From Sulfurospirillum arcachonense DSM 9755 (GTDB lineage Bacteria; Campylobacterota; Campylobacteria; Campylobacterales; Sulfurospirillaceae), in assembly GCF_000597725.1 (NCBI RefSeq), contig NZ_JFBL01000011.1:41503-105502 (forward strand): a stretch of 64,000 bases of DNA, in the 5' to 3' direction. Both the position numbers and the translations under genes were made by a program. Below, one piece after another: positions 17,953 to 28,408 of the stretch (positions are counted from its first letter, which is position 1; every line of letters begins with the position of its first letter). The notes beneath the pieces were generated by a model. That model saw only the letters and a list, made by a program, of their open reading frames with translations, searched no databases and was not told where the DNA came from.

Positions 17953-18927
17953 ATGTTTAAACGGTTTAGAAGACTTAGAATTAATAAAACTTTAAGAGGA
18001 TTAGTAAGAGAAACTTCTTTACATGTAGAAGATTTAATTTATCCATTATTTGTTAAAAGTGGCGAAAAAATTAAAAAAGAGATAACTTCAATGCCAGGTG
18101 TTTTTCAAATGAGTATTGATGAAGTATTAAAAGAGTGTGTAGAGTTACAAAAGCTTGGTATCAATTCTATTATACTTTTTGGTATTCCAGCTGTTAAAGA
18201 TAGCGTAGGAAGTGACGCACTTTGTGAACACGGTATTATTGCAAGTGCAATAAAAGCAATAAAAAAAGAGTTCCCAGATATGTTTGTAGTGAGTGATTTA
18301 TGTTTTTGTGAATTTACAGACCATGGACATTGTGGAATATTAGATATGGAAAATGAAACAGTAGATAATGATGCAACATTAGAAATTTTAGTAAAACAAG
18401 CCATTGTTCATGCAAAAGCTGGAATCGATATGATAGCTCCAAGCGGTATGATGGATGGAACTATAGAGGTTTTAAGAGAAGGGCTTGATGAAGTAGGATA
18501 TGAAAATCTTCCAATCATGAGTTATTCGACAAAATTTTCAAGTGCTTATTATGGACCATTCCGTGATGTGGCTGAATCTGCTCCAAGTTTTGGAGATAGA
18601 AGAAGTTATCAAATGGATCCAGCAAATAGACGTGAAGCTTTAGCTGAATCTATAGAAGATGAGATGCAAGGAGCTGATATCCTTATGGTAAAACCTGCTC
18701 TTGCTTATCTTGATATAGTCAGAGAAATAAAAGACAATACTTCAGTACCAATGGCTATTTATAATGTAAGTGGAGAGTATGCTATGCTTAAAGCTGCTGG
18801 AAATGCAGGAGTTATTGATTATGATAGAGTCATGATGGAAACGATGATAGCATTTAAAAGAGCTGGTGCTGATATAATCATTACATATCATGCAAAAGAA
18901 GTAGCGCAGATTTTAAATAAAAAATAA
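17953..18927 (+). CDS. hemB: Delta-aminolevulinic acid dehydratase (porphobilinogen synthase)
   Basis: Condenses two 5-aminolevulinate molecules into porphobilinogen in heme synthesis. The 324-residue enzyme has the cysteine-rich metal site ([15 protein letters not shown]), the first active-site lysine in [15 protein letters not shown] and the Schiff-base lysine in [10 protein letters not shown]. It precedes argF, DUF2603 and hemN, the same order I recall from C. jejuni. Confidence 0.96.
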   Translation: MFKRFRRLRINKTLRGLVRETSLHVEDLIYPLFVKSGEKIKKEITSMPGVFQMSIDEVLKECVELQKLGINSIILFGIPAVKDSVGSDALCEHGIIASAIKAIKKEFPDMFVVSDLCFCEFTDHGHCGILDMENETVDNDATLEILVKQAIVHAKAGIDMIAPSGMMDGTIEVLREGLDEVGYENLPIMSYSTKFSSAYYGPFRDVAESAPSFGDRRSYQMDPANRREALAESIEDEMQGADILMVKPALAYLDIVREIKDNTSVPMAIYNVSGEYAMLKAAGNAGVIDYDRVMMETMIAFKRAGADIIITYHAKEVAQILNKK

Positions 18928-19001
18928 AATAAAGATTTCTCCACTAAGTGGAAGCTTCAGTGAGAGGAATTTTACTTGAAATTTATTAAGGAGACAATCA
19001 A

Positions 19002-19928
19002 ATGAAACACTTTTTATCGATATATGACCATAGTAAAGAAGATATTTTAGAAATTATAGAACTTGCATCAAAAATAAAAAAAGAAGCAAAAGTTAAAAAT
19101 TATATTCCATATCTTCAAAACCAATCACTTGGTATGCTTTTTGAAAAAAGTAGTACAAGAACACGCATTAGTTTTGAAGTAGGAATTCATCAGCTAGGTG
19201 GTCAAGGACTTTTTCTTTCATCAAATGATTTACAACTTGGACGTGGTGAGTCTATGAAAGATTCTGCTCGCGTTATGGGACGTATGATAGATATGATTAT
19301 GATTCGTACCTTTGATCAAAAAGTACTTGATGAGTTTGCAAAATATTCTGGTGTGCCTGTTATTAATGGTCTTACCGATAAATACCATCCTGTACAACTT
19401 ATGGCAGATTATCTTACTATGAAAGAACATGGCAAAACGGATAATCCAATAGTTGCTTATATAGGTGATGGAAACAATATGACTCACTCATGGATGATGC
19501 TTGCTGGAAAGCTTGGGTTTGAGCTGAGAATTGCTACTCCTAAAGGTTATGAACCTTGGCAAGAGATTATTGACGATGCTAATGAGCTTGCTAAAATTAG
19601 TGGAGCAAAAATAACTTATACAAATGATCCTAAAGTTGCTGTGAATGGTGCTGATGTAGTTACAACAGATACATGGATTTCTATGGGACAAGAAGAAGAA
19701 AAAGAAGAAAGAGTTAAAGCTTTTGATGGTTATATGGTTGATAGAGATTTGATGAGTTTAGCAAAAAATGATGCTATCTTTTTACATTGTCTACCTGCAT
19801 ACCGTGGATATGAAGTGAGTGATGAGGTATTTGAATCACATGCAAATGTAGTGTTTGATGAGGCTGAAAATAGACTTCATGCACAAAAAGGTATTATGGT
19901 TTGGTTAAACGCACAAAAAGATAAATAA
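19002..19928 (+). CDS. argF: Ornithine carbamoyltransferase
   Basis: Forms citrulline from ornithine and carbamoyl phosphate in arginine synthesis. The 308-residue protein contains the carbamoyl-phosphate motif [21 protein letters not shown], the ornithine-binding SMGQE and the [10 protein letters not shown] motif. The ATG at 19002 has AAGGAG upstream. The 74-base spacer after hemB contains a GAAGCTTC palindrome inside a longer imperfect stem, possibly a weak attenuator. Confidence 0.95.
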   Translation: MKHFLSIYDHSKEDILEIIELASKIKKEAKVKNYIPYLQNQSLGMLFEKSSTRTRISFEVGIHQLGGQGLFLSSNDLQLGRGESMKDSARVMGRMIDMIMIRTFDQKVLDEFAKYSGVPVINGLTDKYHPVQLMADYLTMKEHGKTDNPIVAYIGDGNNMTHSWMMLAGKLGFELRIATPKGYEPWQEIIDDANELAKISGAKITYTNDPKVAVNGADVVTTDTWISMGQEEEKEERVKAFDGYMVDRDLMSLAKNDAIFLHCLPAYRGYEVSDEVFESHANVVFDEAENRLHAQKGIMVWLNAQKDK

Positions 19929-20083
19929 TTGACTTTCTAAGAATTTGTTTAAAAAAAAATGATATAGTTTGTGACAATTTGATTAAAAGGAAAAATTCTT
20001 CGTGAAGTTGTTGTTTTAAAAATAAGACAACACTATGGAAGAGAAGTTTTTGAGGAATGTATTCCTTAAGAAGGAGAGATGAA

Positions 20084-20560
20084 ATGAGTAAAAAAGAATT
20101 AACAGTATTTGAAATGATAAATGTAATATCAAAAGATATTGGTTTAAATGGAGATAAAACTGTCATAGAAATTGAAAAAACAGATAACCCAGAAGTAAAA
20201 AAGTTAAATTTAAAAAGTGGAAGTTGGAATGCAAGTGAGCCATGGTTTATTGTAGATGAAAATAAAAAACTTCACACTATGATGTCTATGAGTTCAATAA
20301 ATAAAATTATAGATAAGTTTAGAGCAACACAAGAAGAAAATTTTAATTTAAAGTTAGAAAAAACAATATGGCAAAATATCCCTATAGACTTTAAAGATGT
20401 GTGGGCAGTTGCTATGGATCATATAAAACATATGGCAAACCATGAACAAAATGGTGCAAAAGTTATTAATGTTGATTTAGAAGAGTTAGTATCAAAAATA
20501 AAACAAGAACATCCAAATCTTTTTTTAGATTTAAAAGATTTACACGTAGTTCCTAGATAA
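20084..20560 (+). CDS. DUF2603 / UPF0763 family protein
   Basis: A 158-residue soluble protein of a family I know mainly from Campylobacterota, with no assigned function. It starts at the ATG at 20084 (MSKKELTVFEMIN) behind AAGGAGAGATGAA; the longer frame from 20057 lacks support. Conserved-looking patches include GSWNASEPWFIVDEN and the C-terminal HPNLFLDLKDLHV. It is placed between argF and hemN, as its C. jejuni relative is. The 155-base leader upstream has a small palindrome (AGGAATGTATTCCT). Confidence 0.85.
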   Translation: MSKKELTVFEMINVISKDIGLNGDKTVIEIEKTDNPEVKKLNLKSGSWNASEPWFIVDENKKLHTMMSMSSINKIIDKFRATQEENFNLKLEKTIWQNIPIDFKDVWAVAMDHIKHMANHEQNGAKVINVDLEELVSKIKQEHPNLFLDLKDLHVVPR

Positions 20561-20570
20561 AAGGTAAATA

Positions 20571-21938
20571 ATGATAGATTTTGACAAATTTTCTAAGTAT
20601 TCAAAGCCAGGACCAAGATATACAAGCTATCCAACAGCTCCTGAGTTTAATGAAAATTTTACAGAAAAAACATATATAAATATATTAGAAAATCAAGATA
20701 AAAGTAGAAAAATTTCGTTGTATTTTCACCTTCCATTTTGTAGAAGTGCTTGTTACTTTTGTGGATGTAATGTTGTATTTACAAGTAAAGAAGATAAGAA
20801 AGAGAGATATATTGGATATCTTGAAAAAGAGTTAGAAATACTCTCACGTCATCTTGATACAAGTAGAGAAGTTTTACAAATGCACTTTGGTGGAGGAACT
20901 CCTACATTTTTTAATGCAGATCAACTTGATAGAATTATAAAACTAATAAAAAAGTATTTTAAAAACTTTAGTGATGAAGCTGAAATAAGTTGTGAAATAG
21001 ATCCAAGATTTTTAAACCAAGAACAAACTGACATTCTTGTTTCGCATGGATTTAATCGTGTAAGTTTTGGTGTACAAGACTTTAATGAAAAAGTTCAAAA
21101 GACTATTCATAGAATCCAGCCATTTGAAGTGACTAAAAATGTAGTAGATATGGTAAGAGCCGCTGGAATAAAATCTGTCAATATGGATTTAATTTATGGT
21201 TTACCTTACCAAACACTTGATACTTTTAAGAAAACTTTAGAGATGTCTTTAAAACTAGACACTGATAGATTTGCTGTATTTAATTATGCTCATGTTCCTT
21301 GGATGAAAAAAACTATGAGGAAGATAGATGAGACAACTCTTCCAGTTCCAAGTGAAAAACTTGCGATTATGAGATATACGATTGATTATCTTGAATCAAA
21401 TGGTTTAAGAATGATAGGAATGGATCATTTTGCAAAACCTGATGATGAACTTTTTTTAGCGATTGAAAAAGGTGAATTACACCGTAACTTTCAAGGGTAT
21501 ACTACTAAAGGTGGTGCTGACTTGATAGGAGTTGGACTTACAAGCATTGGTGATGGTGAAGCTCACTATGTTCAAAATGTTAAAGAGATGAAAGATTATG
21601 AAGCTCTTTTAGATGCTGGACATTTACCAGTTCATAGAGGACTTACACTCAGTGATGATGATGTGCTTAGAAAAGCAGTTATTATGGAAATGATGAGTAA
21701 TTTTAAACTCAATATTACAAAAATTGAACGTGAATTTGGAATTAATTTTAGTGAGTATTTTGCTGATGCATTAGATAAACTAAAAGTTTTTGAAGAAGAG
21801 GGATTAGTTGAAGTGCATGAAGATAAGATTTTAGTAAATACTACAGGAACCTTGTTAATTAGAAATATTGTTATGCCATTTGATGCTTATTTACAAAAGA
21901 TTCCAGAATCAAAACGTAGATTCTCCAAGACTGTTTAA
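20571..21938 (+). CDS. hemN: Oxygen-independent coproporphyrinogen III dehydrogenase
   Basis: Radical-SAM enzyme making protoporphyrinogen IX from coproporphyrinogen III without oxygen. The [4Fe-4S]/SAM motif C57-x3-C61-x2-C64 is followed by a cysteine in GCN, as in true HemN. Other signatures are HFGGGTPTFF, EIDPRF and the N-terminal PGPRYTSYPTAPEF substrate-recognition segment, which separates HemN from HemW-like relatives. The 455-residue length is normal. It lies 10 bases after the DUF2603 gene. Confidence 0.95.
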   Translation: MIDFDKFSKYSKPGPRYTSYPTAPEFNENFTEKTYINILENQDKSRKISLYFHLPFCRSACYFCGCNVVFTSKEDKKERYIGYLEKELEILSRHLDTSREVLQMHFGGGTPTFFNADQLDRIIKLIKKYFKNFSDEAEISCEIDPRFLNQEQTDILVSHGFNRVSFGVQDFNEKVQKTIHRIQPFEVTKNVVDMVRAAGIKSVNMDLIYGLPYQTLDTFKKTLEMSLKLDTDRFAVFNYAHVPWMKKTMRKIDETTLPVPSEKLAIMRYTIDYLESNGLRMIGMDHFAKPDDELFLAIEKGELHRNFQGYTTKGGADLIGVGLTSIGDGEAHYVQNVKEMKDYEALLDAGHLPVHRGLTLSDDDVLRKAVIMEMMSNFKLNITKIEREFGINFSEYFADALDKLKVFEEEGLVEVHEDKILVNTTGTLLIRNIVMPFDAYLQKIPESKRRFSKTV

Positions 21939-21953
21939 ATGAGGAGAATATAA

Positions 21954-23216
21954 ATGTTTGATTATGATAGCATAAGTGATACCTGTATAAAGTGTGGTAA
22001 ATGTATACCTGTTTGTACTATTCATGATGTAAATGGTGATGAAGCTACATCTCCTCGTGGATTTTTAGAATTGCTTGGAGCGTATAAAAAAGGTCATTTA
22101 GAGTTAGATAAAAATGTAAAAAGTATTTTTGAGAGTTGTTTTCTTTGTACAAATTGTGTTGATATTTGTCCAAATGACTTACCAGTAGACATGCTTATTG
22201 AGCAAGCAAGAAATGATATAAGAAAAAAATATGGTTTGGCTTGGTATAAAAAGCTTGCATTTTTTCTCCTTCGCAATCGTAAGATTATGGATATAGGTGC
22301 AAAATTGGGATTTGTATTTCAAACTTGTGCATTTAAAAAAGATGACAAACGAAGTTCAATGTTTTTACGAAATTTTCCTCTTATAAAGTATGATAGACTT
22401 TTTCCAAGTTTAGCAAGGAAAAGTTTTTTAAACTCTCATCCGGATGTTATAAAAAATGGGGGAAAAGGAAAAGTTGGAATTTTCATAGGATGTCTTGGGA
22501 ATTACATGTATACAGATGTTGGGAAATCACTTTTAGAAATATTAAAAGTTTTAAAGATAGATGCATATCTTATAAAACAGCAAAAATGCTGTGGTGCTCC
22601 TTCTTATTTCACGGGAGATTTTGATAGTGTGGATGCTCTTGCTAAATTTAATATAGAGTATATTGAAAGCTTTCAAGATGATTTAGATGCGATTATCATT
22701 CCTGAAGCAACTTGTAGTGCTATGATAAAAGAAGATTATGCACACTTTTTTCATGACCAACCAGAGTGGAGAGAACGTGCCATTGCAATAAAACCTAAAA
22801 TACATATGGCAACAGAGTATTTAGCTAAAAATACAAAACTTCAAGAAATACTAAAAGAAAAAAAGAAGTTAGATGCACTCGTTACTTATCATGATCCTTG
22901 TCATGCTAGAAAAATGCAAGGTGTGTATAAAGAACCAAGAGATTTAATAGGTCAAAACTATCTTATTAAAGAGATGAGTGATCCAAACAGATGTTGTGGC
23001 TTTGGTGGAGTTACCATTCAAATAGAAAAGTTTGCTTTTGCAAAAGCAGCAGGTCTTCCAAAAGCTGCGATGATAAAAGAGACAAAAGCAGATATAGTAA
23101 GTGCAGAGTGCAGTGCCTGTCGTATGCAAATAGGCAACTCAATGCACATTAGTGATGTAAAAACAATTTTTAAAAACCCGGTTGAGTTAATAGCTCAAGC
23201 CTTAAAGGAAAACTAA
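21954..23216 (+). CDS. CCG-domain iron-sulfur oxidoreductase (GlcF/HdrD-like)
   Basis: Electron-transfer protein (420 residues) with two N-terminal ferredoxin motifs (CIKCGKCIPVC and CFLCTNCVDICP) and two C-terminal CCG domains (KCCGAP and RCCGFGG with partner cysteines). That layout matches GlcF, HdrD and LutA-like subunits. No flavin partner is adjacent. It is locked between hemN and hemJ (15-base gap before, 1-base overlap after), so a redox role in heme synthesis is an attractive but unproven inference. The C. jejuni counterpart is also downstream of hemN. Confidence 0.85.
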   Translation: MFDYDSISDTCIKCGKCIPVCTIHDVNGDEATSPRGFLELLGAYKKGHLELDKNVKSIFESCFLCTNCVDICPNDLPVDMLIEQARNDIRKKYGLAWYKKLAFFLLRNRKIMDIGAKLGFVFQTCAFKKDDKRSSMFLRNFPLIKYDRLFPSLARKSFLNSHPDVIKNGGKGKVGIFIGCLGNYMYTDVGKSLLEILKVLKIDAYLIKQQKCCGAPSYFTGDFDSVDALAKFNIEYIESFQDDLDAIIIPEATCSAMIKEDYAHFFHDQPEWRERAIAIKPKIHMATEYLAKNTKLQEILKEKKKLDALVTYHDPCHARKMQGVYKEPRDLIGQNYLIKEMSDPNRCCGFGGVTIQIEKFAFAKAAGLPKAAMIKETKADIVSAECSACRMQIGNSMHISDVKTIFKNPVELIAQALKEN

Positions 23217-23749
23217 TGGATTATTACATATATATATTGATATTTCATATAATGTCATTTATATCATGGATGGCAGTGCTTTTTTACTTGCCTAGACTTT
23301 ATGTTTATCATGTAGAACATATGGACAAACCACAATTTGTGGAGATTGTAGAAATACAAGAGTATAAATTATACAAATATATAGGTATTCCAGCTATGTG
23401 GGCTTCTATTATAAGTGGAGTTGTTATGTTAGTATTGAACCCAGTACTATTTGAAACAGGAATGTGGATATATGCAAAACTATTTTTACTTGTTATTCTT
23501 ATAGGGTACGATTATTCTATGGAAGTGTACAGAAAACAACTTTTAAACGGTACATGTAAAAGAAGTGGAAAGTTTTTTAGAGCATACAACGAAGGACCAA
23601 CTCTACTTTCTATATTGATAGTAACATTTGTAGTTTTAAAAGATATCCCAGTCTATTTTACAGCTTTTATGCTTGTACTATTTGCTGTTATAGTTTATGT
23701 TCTTTTAAAACATGCAAAAGAACCTAATATGGATGTTTTGAAAAAATAG
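23216..23749 (+). CDS. hemJ: Protoporphyrinogen IX oxidase, HemJ type
   Basis: Membrane enzyme oxidising protoporphyrinogen IX to protoporphyrin IX, replacing HemG or HemY. The 177-residue protein has four to five helices, the conserved histidine in IFHIMSFISWMAVLFYLPR, the YVYH segment, and conserved basic residues near YAKLFLL. It overlaps the Fe-S gene by one base and completes a hemN-FeS-hemJ run, which supports the call over the related CopD-like family. Confidence 0.85.
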   Translation: MDYYIYILIFHIMSFISWMAVLFYLPRLYVYHVEHMDKPQFVEIVEIQEYKLYKYIGIPAMWASIISGVVMLVLNPVLFETGMWIYAKLFLLVILIGYDYSMEVYRKQLLNGTCKRSGKFFRAYNEGPTLLSILIVTFVVLKDIPVYFTAFMLVLFAVIVYVLLKHAKEPNMDVLKK

Positions 23750-23786
23750 TTCTATGAAAAAAACTTTTACATATAAGGCAAATTAA

Positions 23787-24611
23787 TTGACATTTTGGAA
23801 TAACATATATAATCACTTTGACCCTATCGCTTTTGATTTGGGTTTTATTTCTGTTCATTGGTATGGGATTATGTATGTTCTCGCTCTTTTAACTGCTCTT
23901 GGTGCGGCGAAGTTTTTTATGAAAAAAGATAAAATGCCTATAACGGAAGCTGTTTTAGATAATTATTTTATATGGATAGAAGTTGGAATTATTTTAGGAG
24001 CTCGTATAGGTTATATACTTTTTTATGATACTCATACTTCTTATTATTTAACACATCCTTGGCAAATGTTTAATCCATTTTTGGATGGAACTTTTGTTGG
24101 CATTCGTGGTATGAGTTATCATGGAGCTATTATAGGCTTTATTTTGGCAACTTTACTTTTTAAATATAGACATAAAAAGACAAATATTTGGGAATTATTA
24201 GATTTAGTTGCCCTAAGTGTTCCGATTGGTTACATCTTTGGAAGATTAGGTAATTTTTTAAATCAAGAATTAGTAGGACGTGCAACGGACTCTAGCATAG
24301 GCATTTATGTAGATGGCGTTTTAAGACATCCTTCCCAACTTTACGAGGCTTTCTTAGAGGGAGCATGTGTTTTTTTAGTTCTTTTTTTATACAGAAATAA
24401 AAAAAGATTTTCTGGAGAACTTATAGCTTTATATGGAGCTCTTTACTCAATGGCTAGGTTTATTGCAGAGTTTTACAGACAGCCAGATTTCCAAATGGGC
24501 TTCGTATATGGGGGCTGGATGAGTATGGGACAGGCTCTTTCTTTACTCATGATTGTTACAGCAATCATACTTTATATTTACCTTCAAAAAAATGCAAATA
24601 AAATAAAATAA
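23787..24611 (+). CDS. lgt: Prolipoprotein diacylglyceryl transferase
   Basis: Inner-membrane enzyme adding diacylglycerol to lipobox cysteines. The 274-residue protein has seven helices, the Lgt signature [29 protein letters not shown] and [13 protein letters not shown] with essential arginine and histidine residues. The start is TTG at 23787, preceded by AAGG at 8 bases. It lies ahead of frdCAB, an order I recall from C. jejuni. Confidence 0.94.
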   Translation: MTFWNNIYNHFDPIAFDLGFISVHWYGIMYVLALLTALGAAKFFMKKDKMPITEAVLDNYFIWIEVGIILGARIGYILFYDTHTSYYLTHPWQMFNPFLDGTFVGIRGMSYHGAIIGFILATLLFKYRHKKTNIWELLDLVALSVPIGYIFGRLGNFLNQELVGRATDSSIGIYVDGVLRHPSQLYEAFLEGACVFLVLFLYRNKKRFSGELIALYGALYSMARFIAEFYRQPDFQMGFVYGGWMSMGQALSLLMIVTAIILYIYLQKNANKIK

Positions 24612-24691
24612 GTCACTTTTATATCCTATAAATTTGATAAAATTCTTTTAATACTTTTAAATTAGTATAGATTTTGAACATAATTCAGGTC

Positions 24692-24763
24692 TAATACAAA
24701 AAGTAGTATTATAACCAAAACACCCATTGCGAAAGCATGGGAAACCACAAAAAGGATGCGAAA
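24692..24763 (+). promoter_or_regulatory. Structured leader of frdCAB
   Basis: Two hairpins precede the preferred frdC start: TAATAC/GTATTA (24692-24711) and CCCAT/ATGGG closed by a GCGAAAGC tip (24723-24741). The second has a GNRA-type loop and buries an ATG at 24737 in its 3' arm. AAGGA at 24752-24756 then serves the GTG at 24764. I could not match it to a known riboswitch, so this is a structural observation with an inferred regulatory role. Confidence 0.45.
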
Positions 24764-25540
24764 GTGAGTGACCTTATCGAAGGTTTTTTAGGTAAATCTG
24801 TGGAGGGCAAAAAAAGTAGGCTTCCAGCTAAGCTTGATTTTGTTCAGAGTGCAACAGGGCTATTTTTAGGTCTGTTTATGTGGGGACATATGTTCTTTGT
24901 ATCGACTATTTTAGTAAGCAATGATCTTATGTACAATGTTACAAAGATGTTTGAAGGTGGGTTCTTTTTTGAAGAACGTCAGCATTGGATAGACGCTGTA
25001 CTGATAATATTTGTTTTAGTTGTGTTTTTTACTCATGCTGGACTTGGAATGAGAAAGTTTCCTATAAACTTTCGTCAATGGCAAGTATATAAAACTCATA
25101 TGAAAATGATGAAGCATGATGAAACTAGTATGTGGTATGTACAAGCAATCACTGGTTTTGTAATGTTCTTTTTAGGCTCAGCACATCTATTTATAATATT
25201 ATTACATGTTGCTGATATAGGACCATATCTTTCAGGTTCACGTATATATAGTCTTTGGCCGTTTTATATTCTTCTTCTTTTAGCAGTTGAATTTCATGGT
25301 GGAATTGGATTGTATCGTCTTTGTATCAAATGGGGATGGTTTGAAGGAAATAATGCAAAAGAGACAAGAGCTAAATTGAAAAAAGTAAAATGGGTAATCA
25401 CTGCTTTCTTTCTAACTTTAGGTATTTTAACATTTGTAGCATATTTTAAAATAGGATTAGAACAAAAAGATAATGCTGGTGAGAGATATCAACCATCAGC
25501 AATGATAAAAGTTATAGATAATATTAAGGTTGGGTCGTAA
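24764..25540 (+). CDS. frdC: Fumarate reductase cytochrome b subunit
   Basis: Diheme membrane anchor that passes electrons from menaquinol to FrdAB. It closely resembles Wolinella FrdC, including [30 protein letters not shown] and the histidines in [24 protein letters not shown] and [11 protein letters not shown] expected to bind two hemes. I prefer the GTG at 24764 (AAGGA at 7 bases) over the ATG at 24737, which has no ribosome site and lies within a hairpin. The 258-residue length then fits Wolinella FrdC. Confidence 0.9.
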   Translation: MSDLIEGFLGKSVEGKKSRLPAKLDFVQSATGLFLGLFMWGHMFFVSTILVSNDLMYNVTKMFEGGFFFEERQHWIDAVLIIFVLVVFFTHAGLGMRKFPINFRQWQVYKTHMKMMKHDETSMWYVQAITGFVMFFLGSAHLFIILLHVADIGPYLSGSRIYSLWPFYILLLLAVEFHGGIGLYRLCIKWGWFEGNNAKETRAKLKKVKWVITAFFLTLGILTFVAYFKIGLEQKDNAGERYQPSAMIKVIDNIKVGS

Positions 25541-25542
25541 AT

Positions 25543-27528
25543 ATGAATGTAAAATATTGTGATGCATTGGTAATAGGTGGAGGACTTGCAGGTTTAAGAG
25601 CCGCGGTTGCTACACAAGCAAAAGGATTAAGTACTACTGTTTTAAGTCTTATTCCAGTTAAGCGTTCTCACTCAGCTGCAGCCCAAGGTGGTATGCAAGC
25701 AAGTATTGGTAACTCAAAAATGAGTAGAGGTGATAACGAAGATGTTCACTTTTCAGATACTGTAAAAGGTAGTGACTGGGGTTGTGATCAAGACGTTGCA
25801 CGTATGTTCGTTACGGTTGCTCCAAAAGCAATTCGTGAATTAGCTGCTTGGGGTGTGCCTTGGACGAGAATCGCTAAAGGTCCTAGAGAAGCTATTATCA
25901 ATGCAGAAAAAACTACTATTGTAGAAGATGAAGAAGTACATGGTATGATTCACTCTCGTGACTTTGGTGGTACTAAAAAATGGAGAACCTGTTATACAGC
26001 AGATGCAACAGGACATACAATGTTATTTGCTGCTGCAAATGAAGCTTTAAAACTTAATGTTAACATTGAAGATAGAAAAGAAGCAATTTCACTTATCCAT
26101 GAAAATAACCGTTGTTATGGTGCGATAGTAAGAGATTTAGTAACAGGCGAACTTACTGCTTATGTTGCTAAAGGAACATTAATCGCAACTGGTGGTTATG
26201 GTAAAATCTATAAGCAAACTACAAATGCTGTTGTATGTGAAGGTACAGGTGCTGCTATCGCTCTTGAAACTGGTGTTGCTACACTTGGTAATATGGAAGC
26301 TGTTCAGTTCCATCCAACTCCAATTGTACCATCAGGTATCCTTTTAACAGAAGGTTGTCGTGGTGATGGTGGTATCTTACGTGATGTTGATGGTTACCGT
26401 TTTATGCCAGATTATGAGCCAGAGAAAAAAGAACTAGCATCACGTGACGTTGTATCTCGTCGTATGCTAGAGCATATTAGAAATGGAAAAGGTGTTCCTT
26501 CTCCTTATGGAGAGCATTTATGGTTAGATATTTCTATCCTAGGACGTGAGCATATTGAGAGAAACTTACGTGATGTTCAAGAAATTTGTGAAATATTTAA
26601 TGGTATAGATCCTGCTGATGAAGGTCCTAAAGGTTGGGCTCCAGTTCTTCCTATGCAACATTATTCAATGGGTGGAATTAGAACTAAAGCAACGGGTGAA
26701 TCTCAAACACTTCAAGGTCTTTTCTCTGCTGGTGAAGCAGCTTGTTGGGATATGCATGGTTTTAATAGACTTGGTGGTAACTCAGTAAGTGAAACAGTTG
26801 TCGCTGGTATGATTGTTGGTAATTATTTTGCTGATTTTTGTGCTGCAAATGAGATTGATATTAACTCTAAAACATTGCAAGATACTGTTGATGCAAAAAC
26901 TGCTTATATGAAAGAACTTCTTGAAAAAGAAGGAACTCATAATGTTTTTGAAATCAAAAACAGAATGAAAGAAATCATGTGGGATAAAGTTGCAATTTTC
27001 CGTGACGCTGAAGGTCTAGCATCTGCAGTGGACGAATTAGAAGAACTTTATAAAAAATCACTTGATGTAAAAGTAAAATCAAAAACTCTATCAGCTAACC
27101 CTGAACTTGAAGAAGCGTATAGAGTTCCAATGATGCTAAAACTTGCTTTATGTGTTGCTATGGGTGCAAGAGAGAGAACAGAAAGTCGTGGAGCACACTA
27201 TAGAGAAGATTATCTAAAACGTGATGATGCAAACTGGTTAAAAAGAACTCTAACTGCATGGGAAGAAGGCAAAACTCTTCCAACAATTACGTATGAAGAT
27301 TTAGATATTATGAAAATGGAAATACCACCAGCATTCCGTGGATATGGGGCTAAAGGTATGTTAATTGAAAATGAATTAAGTGCTAAGCGTCAAGCTGAAG
27401 TAGATAAAATTCGTGAAGAAATGGAAGCTGCTGGTAAAGACAGACATGAGATTCAAGATGCTCTTATGCCTTTCGAGTTACAACCATATTACAAAGTTAA
27501 AAATGAGAGATTTGGAGATACAAAATGA
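25543..27528 (+). CDS. frdA: Fumarate reductase flavoprotein subunit
   Basis: Catalytic FAD subunit that reduces fumarate to succinate. The dinucleotide motif [10 protein letters not shown], the covalent-FAD histidine in [46 protein letters not shown] and [13 protein letters not shown] are intact. The 661-residue length agrees with the Wolinella enzyme. It lies 2 bases after frdC and overlaps frdB by 4 bases. Codon use is richer in C and G than in its neighbours, as expected for a highly expressed gene. Confidence 0.97.
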   Translation: MNVKYCDALVIGGGLAGLRAAVATQAKGLSTTVLSLIPVKRSHSAAAQGGMQASIGNSKMSRGDNEDVHFSDTVKGSDWGCDQDVARMFVTVAPKAIRELAAWGVPWTRIAKGPREAIINAEKTTIVEDEEVHGMIHSRDFGGTKKWRTCYTADATGHTMLFAAANEALKLNVNIEDRKEAISLIHENNRCYGAIVRDLVTGELTAYVAKGTLIATGGYGKIYKQTTNAVVCEGTGAAIALETGVATLGNMEAVQFHPTPIVPSGILLTEGCRGDGGILRDVDGYRFMPDYEPEKKELASRDVVSRRMLEHIRNGKGVPSPYGEHLWLDISILGREHIERNLRDVQEICEIFNGIDPADEGPKGWAPVLPMQHYSMGGIRTKATGESQTLQGLFSAGEAACWDMHGFNRLGGNSVSETVVAGMIVGNYFADFCAANEIDINSKTLQDTVDAKTAYMKELLEKEGTHNVFEIKNRMKEIMWDKVAIFRDAEGLASAVDELEELYKKSLDVKVKSKTLSANPELEEAYRVPMMLKLALCVAMGARERTESRGAHYREDYLKRDDANWLKRTLTAWEEGKTLPTITYEDLDIMKMEIPPAFRGYGAKGMLIENELSAKRQAEVDKIREEMEAAGKDRHEIQDALMPFELQPYYKVKNERFGDTK

Positions 27529-28244
27529 GTAGAACAATAACTATAAAAGCATTAAAATATAATCCAAACTCATCAATCTCTAAACCTCACATGGTTGAGT
27601 ATAAGTTAGAAGAAACTGATGGGATGACACTATTTATTGCTTTAACAAAAATTAGAGAAGAAATGGATGCAGATCTTTCTTTTGACTTTGTTTGTCGTGC
27701 TGGTATTTGTGGAAGTTGTGGGATGATGGTAAATGGTCAACCTGTACTTGCTTGCCGTACGCTTACTAAAAACTTTCCTGATGGTGTATTGGAACTTTTC
27801 CCTATGCCTGCATTTAAACTTATCAAAGATTTATCAGTAGATACTGGTAACTGGATGAATGATATGAGTAAGCGTGTTGAAAGTTGGATTCATACTGAGC
27901 ATGAAGTAGACATTTCTAAACTTGAAGCTCCAATTGAGCCAGATGTTGCCGATGCAACTTTTGAGCTTGATAGATGTATTGAGTGTGGTATTTGTGTTGC
28001 TGCATGTGGTACAAAACTTATGAGACCTGATTTTGTTGGGGCAGTTGGTCTTAACAGAGTTGCTCGTTTTGAATGTGATCCTCATGATAACAGAACTATC
28101 GAAGATTATTATGAGTTAGTTGGTGATGATGATGGAATCTTTGGATGTATGAGTCTTCTAGCTTGTGAAGATAACTGTCCAAAACATTTACCTCTACAAA
28201 GCAAAATTGCTTATATGAGACGTAAACTAGTAGCTTTACGTTAA
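27525..28244 (+). CDS. frdB: Fumarate reductase iron-sulfur subunit
   Basis: Electron-transfer subunit with three clusters. The [2Fe-2S] ligands are in [12 protein letters not shown] and the later LACRT. The [4Fe-4S] and [3Fe-4S] ligands are in [12 protein letters not shown] and [17 protein letters not shown]. At 239 residues it is of normal length. It ends the frdCAB operon and is followed by a clear hairpin terminator. Confidence 0.97.
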   Translation: MSRTITIKALKYNPNSSISKPHMVEYKLEETDGMTLFIALTKIREEMDADLSFDFVCRAGICGSCGMMVNGQPVLACRTLTKNFPDGVLELFPMPAFKLIKDLSVDTGNWMNDMSKRVESWIHTEHEVDISKLEAPIEPDVADATFELDRCIECGICVAACGTKLMRPDFVGAVGLNRVARFECDPHDNRTIEDYYELVGDDDGIFGCMSLLACEDNCPKHLPLQSKIAYMRRKLVALR

Positions 28245-28252
28245 ACTTTTTT

Positions 28253-28300
28253 GAGGATGACAATTTAATTGTTATCCTCACCCTTTAATAAATTTTTTTT
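28253..28300 (+). terminator. Rho-independent terminator of frdCAB
   Basis: A 12-bp stem with one G-T pair (GAGGATGACAAT / ATTGTTATCCTC, 28253-28279) and a 3-base loop starts 8 bases past the frdB stop. A T8 run follows about 13 bases downstream. Stem strength and position make termination likely, though the T run is further away than usual. Confidence 0.75.
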
Positions 28301-28408
28301 CTGTATACTTACTTTTAATAAAATAATGATTACATAAGTGAGTATATGTAAGCAAAATTAAAAAACTGTTTTACTTTAGAGTGAAACACATGATACGGAA
28401 TACAATCA

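Noticed and set aside
18928..19001. Attenuator or riboswitch between hemB and argF
   Set aside because: A bulged 7-bp stem around GAAGCTTC can be drawn, but there is no T run and no known consensus. The evidence is too thin for a feature.
24692..24763. frdC leader as a c-di-GMP-I (GEMM) or other known riboswitch
   Set aside because: It shares a CGAAAG hairpin tip and an AAACC string with GEMM, but lacks the conserved GACGCAAAGCC part and the second hairpin. No match was found to the cobalamin, Moco, THF or ZTP consensus either.
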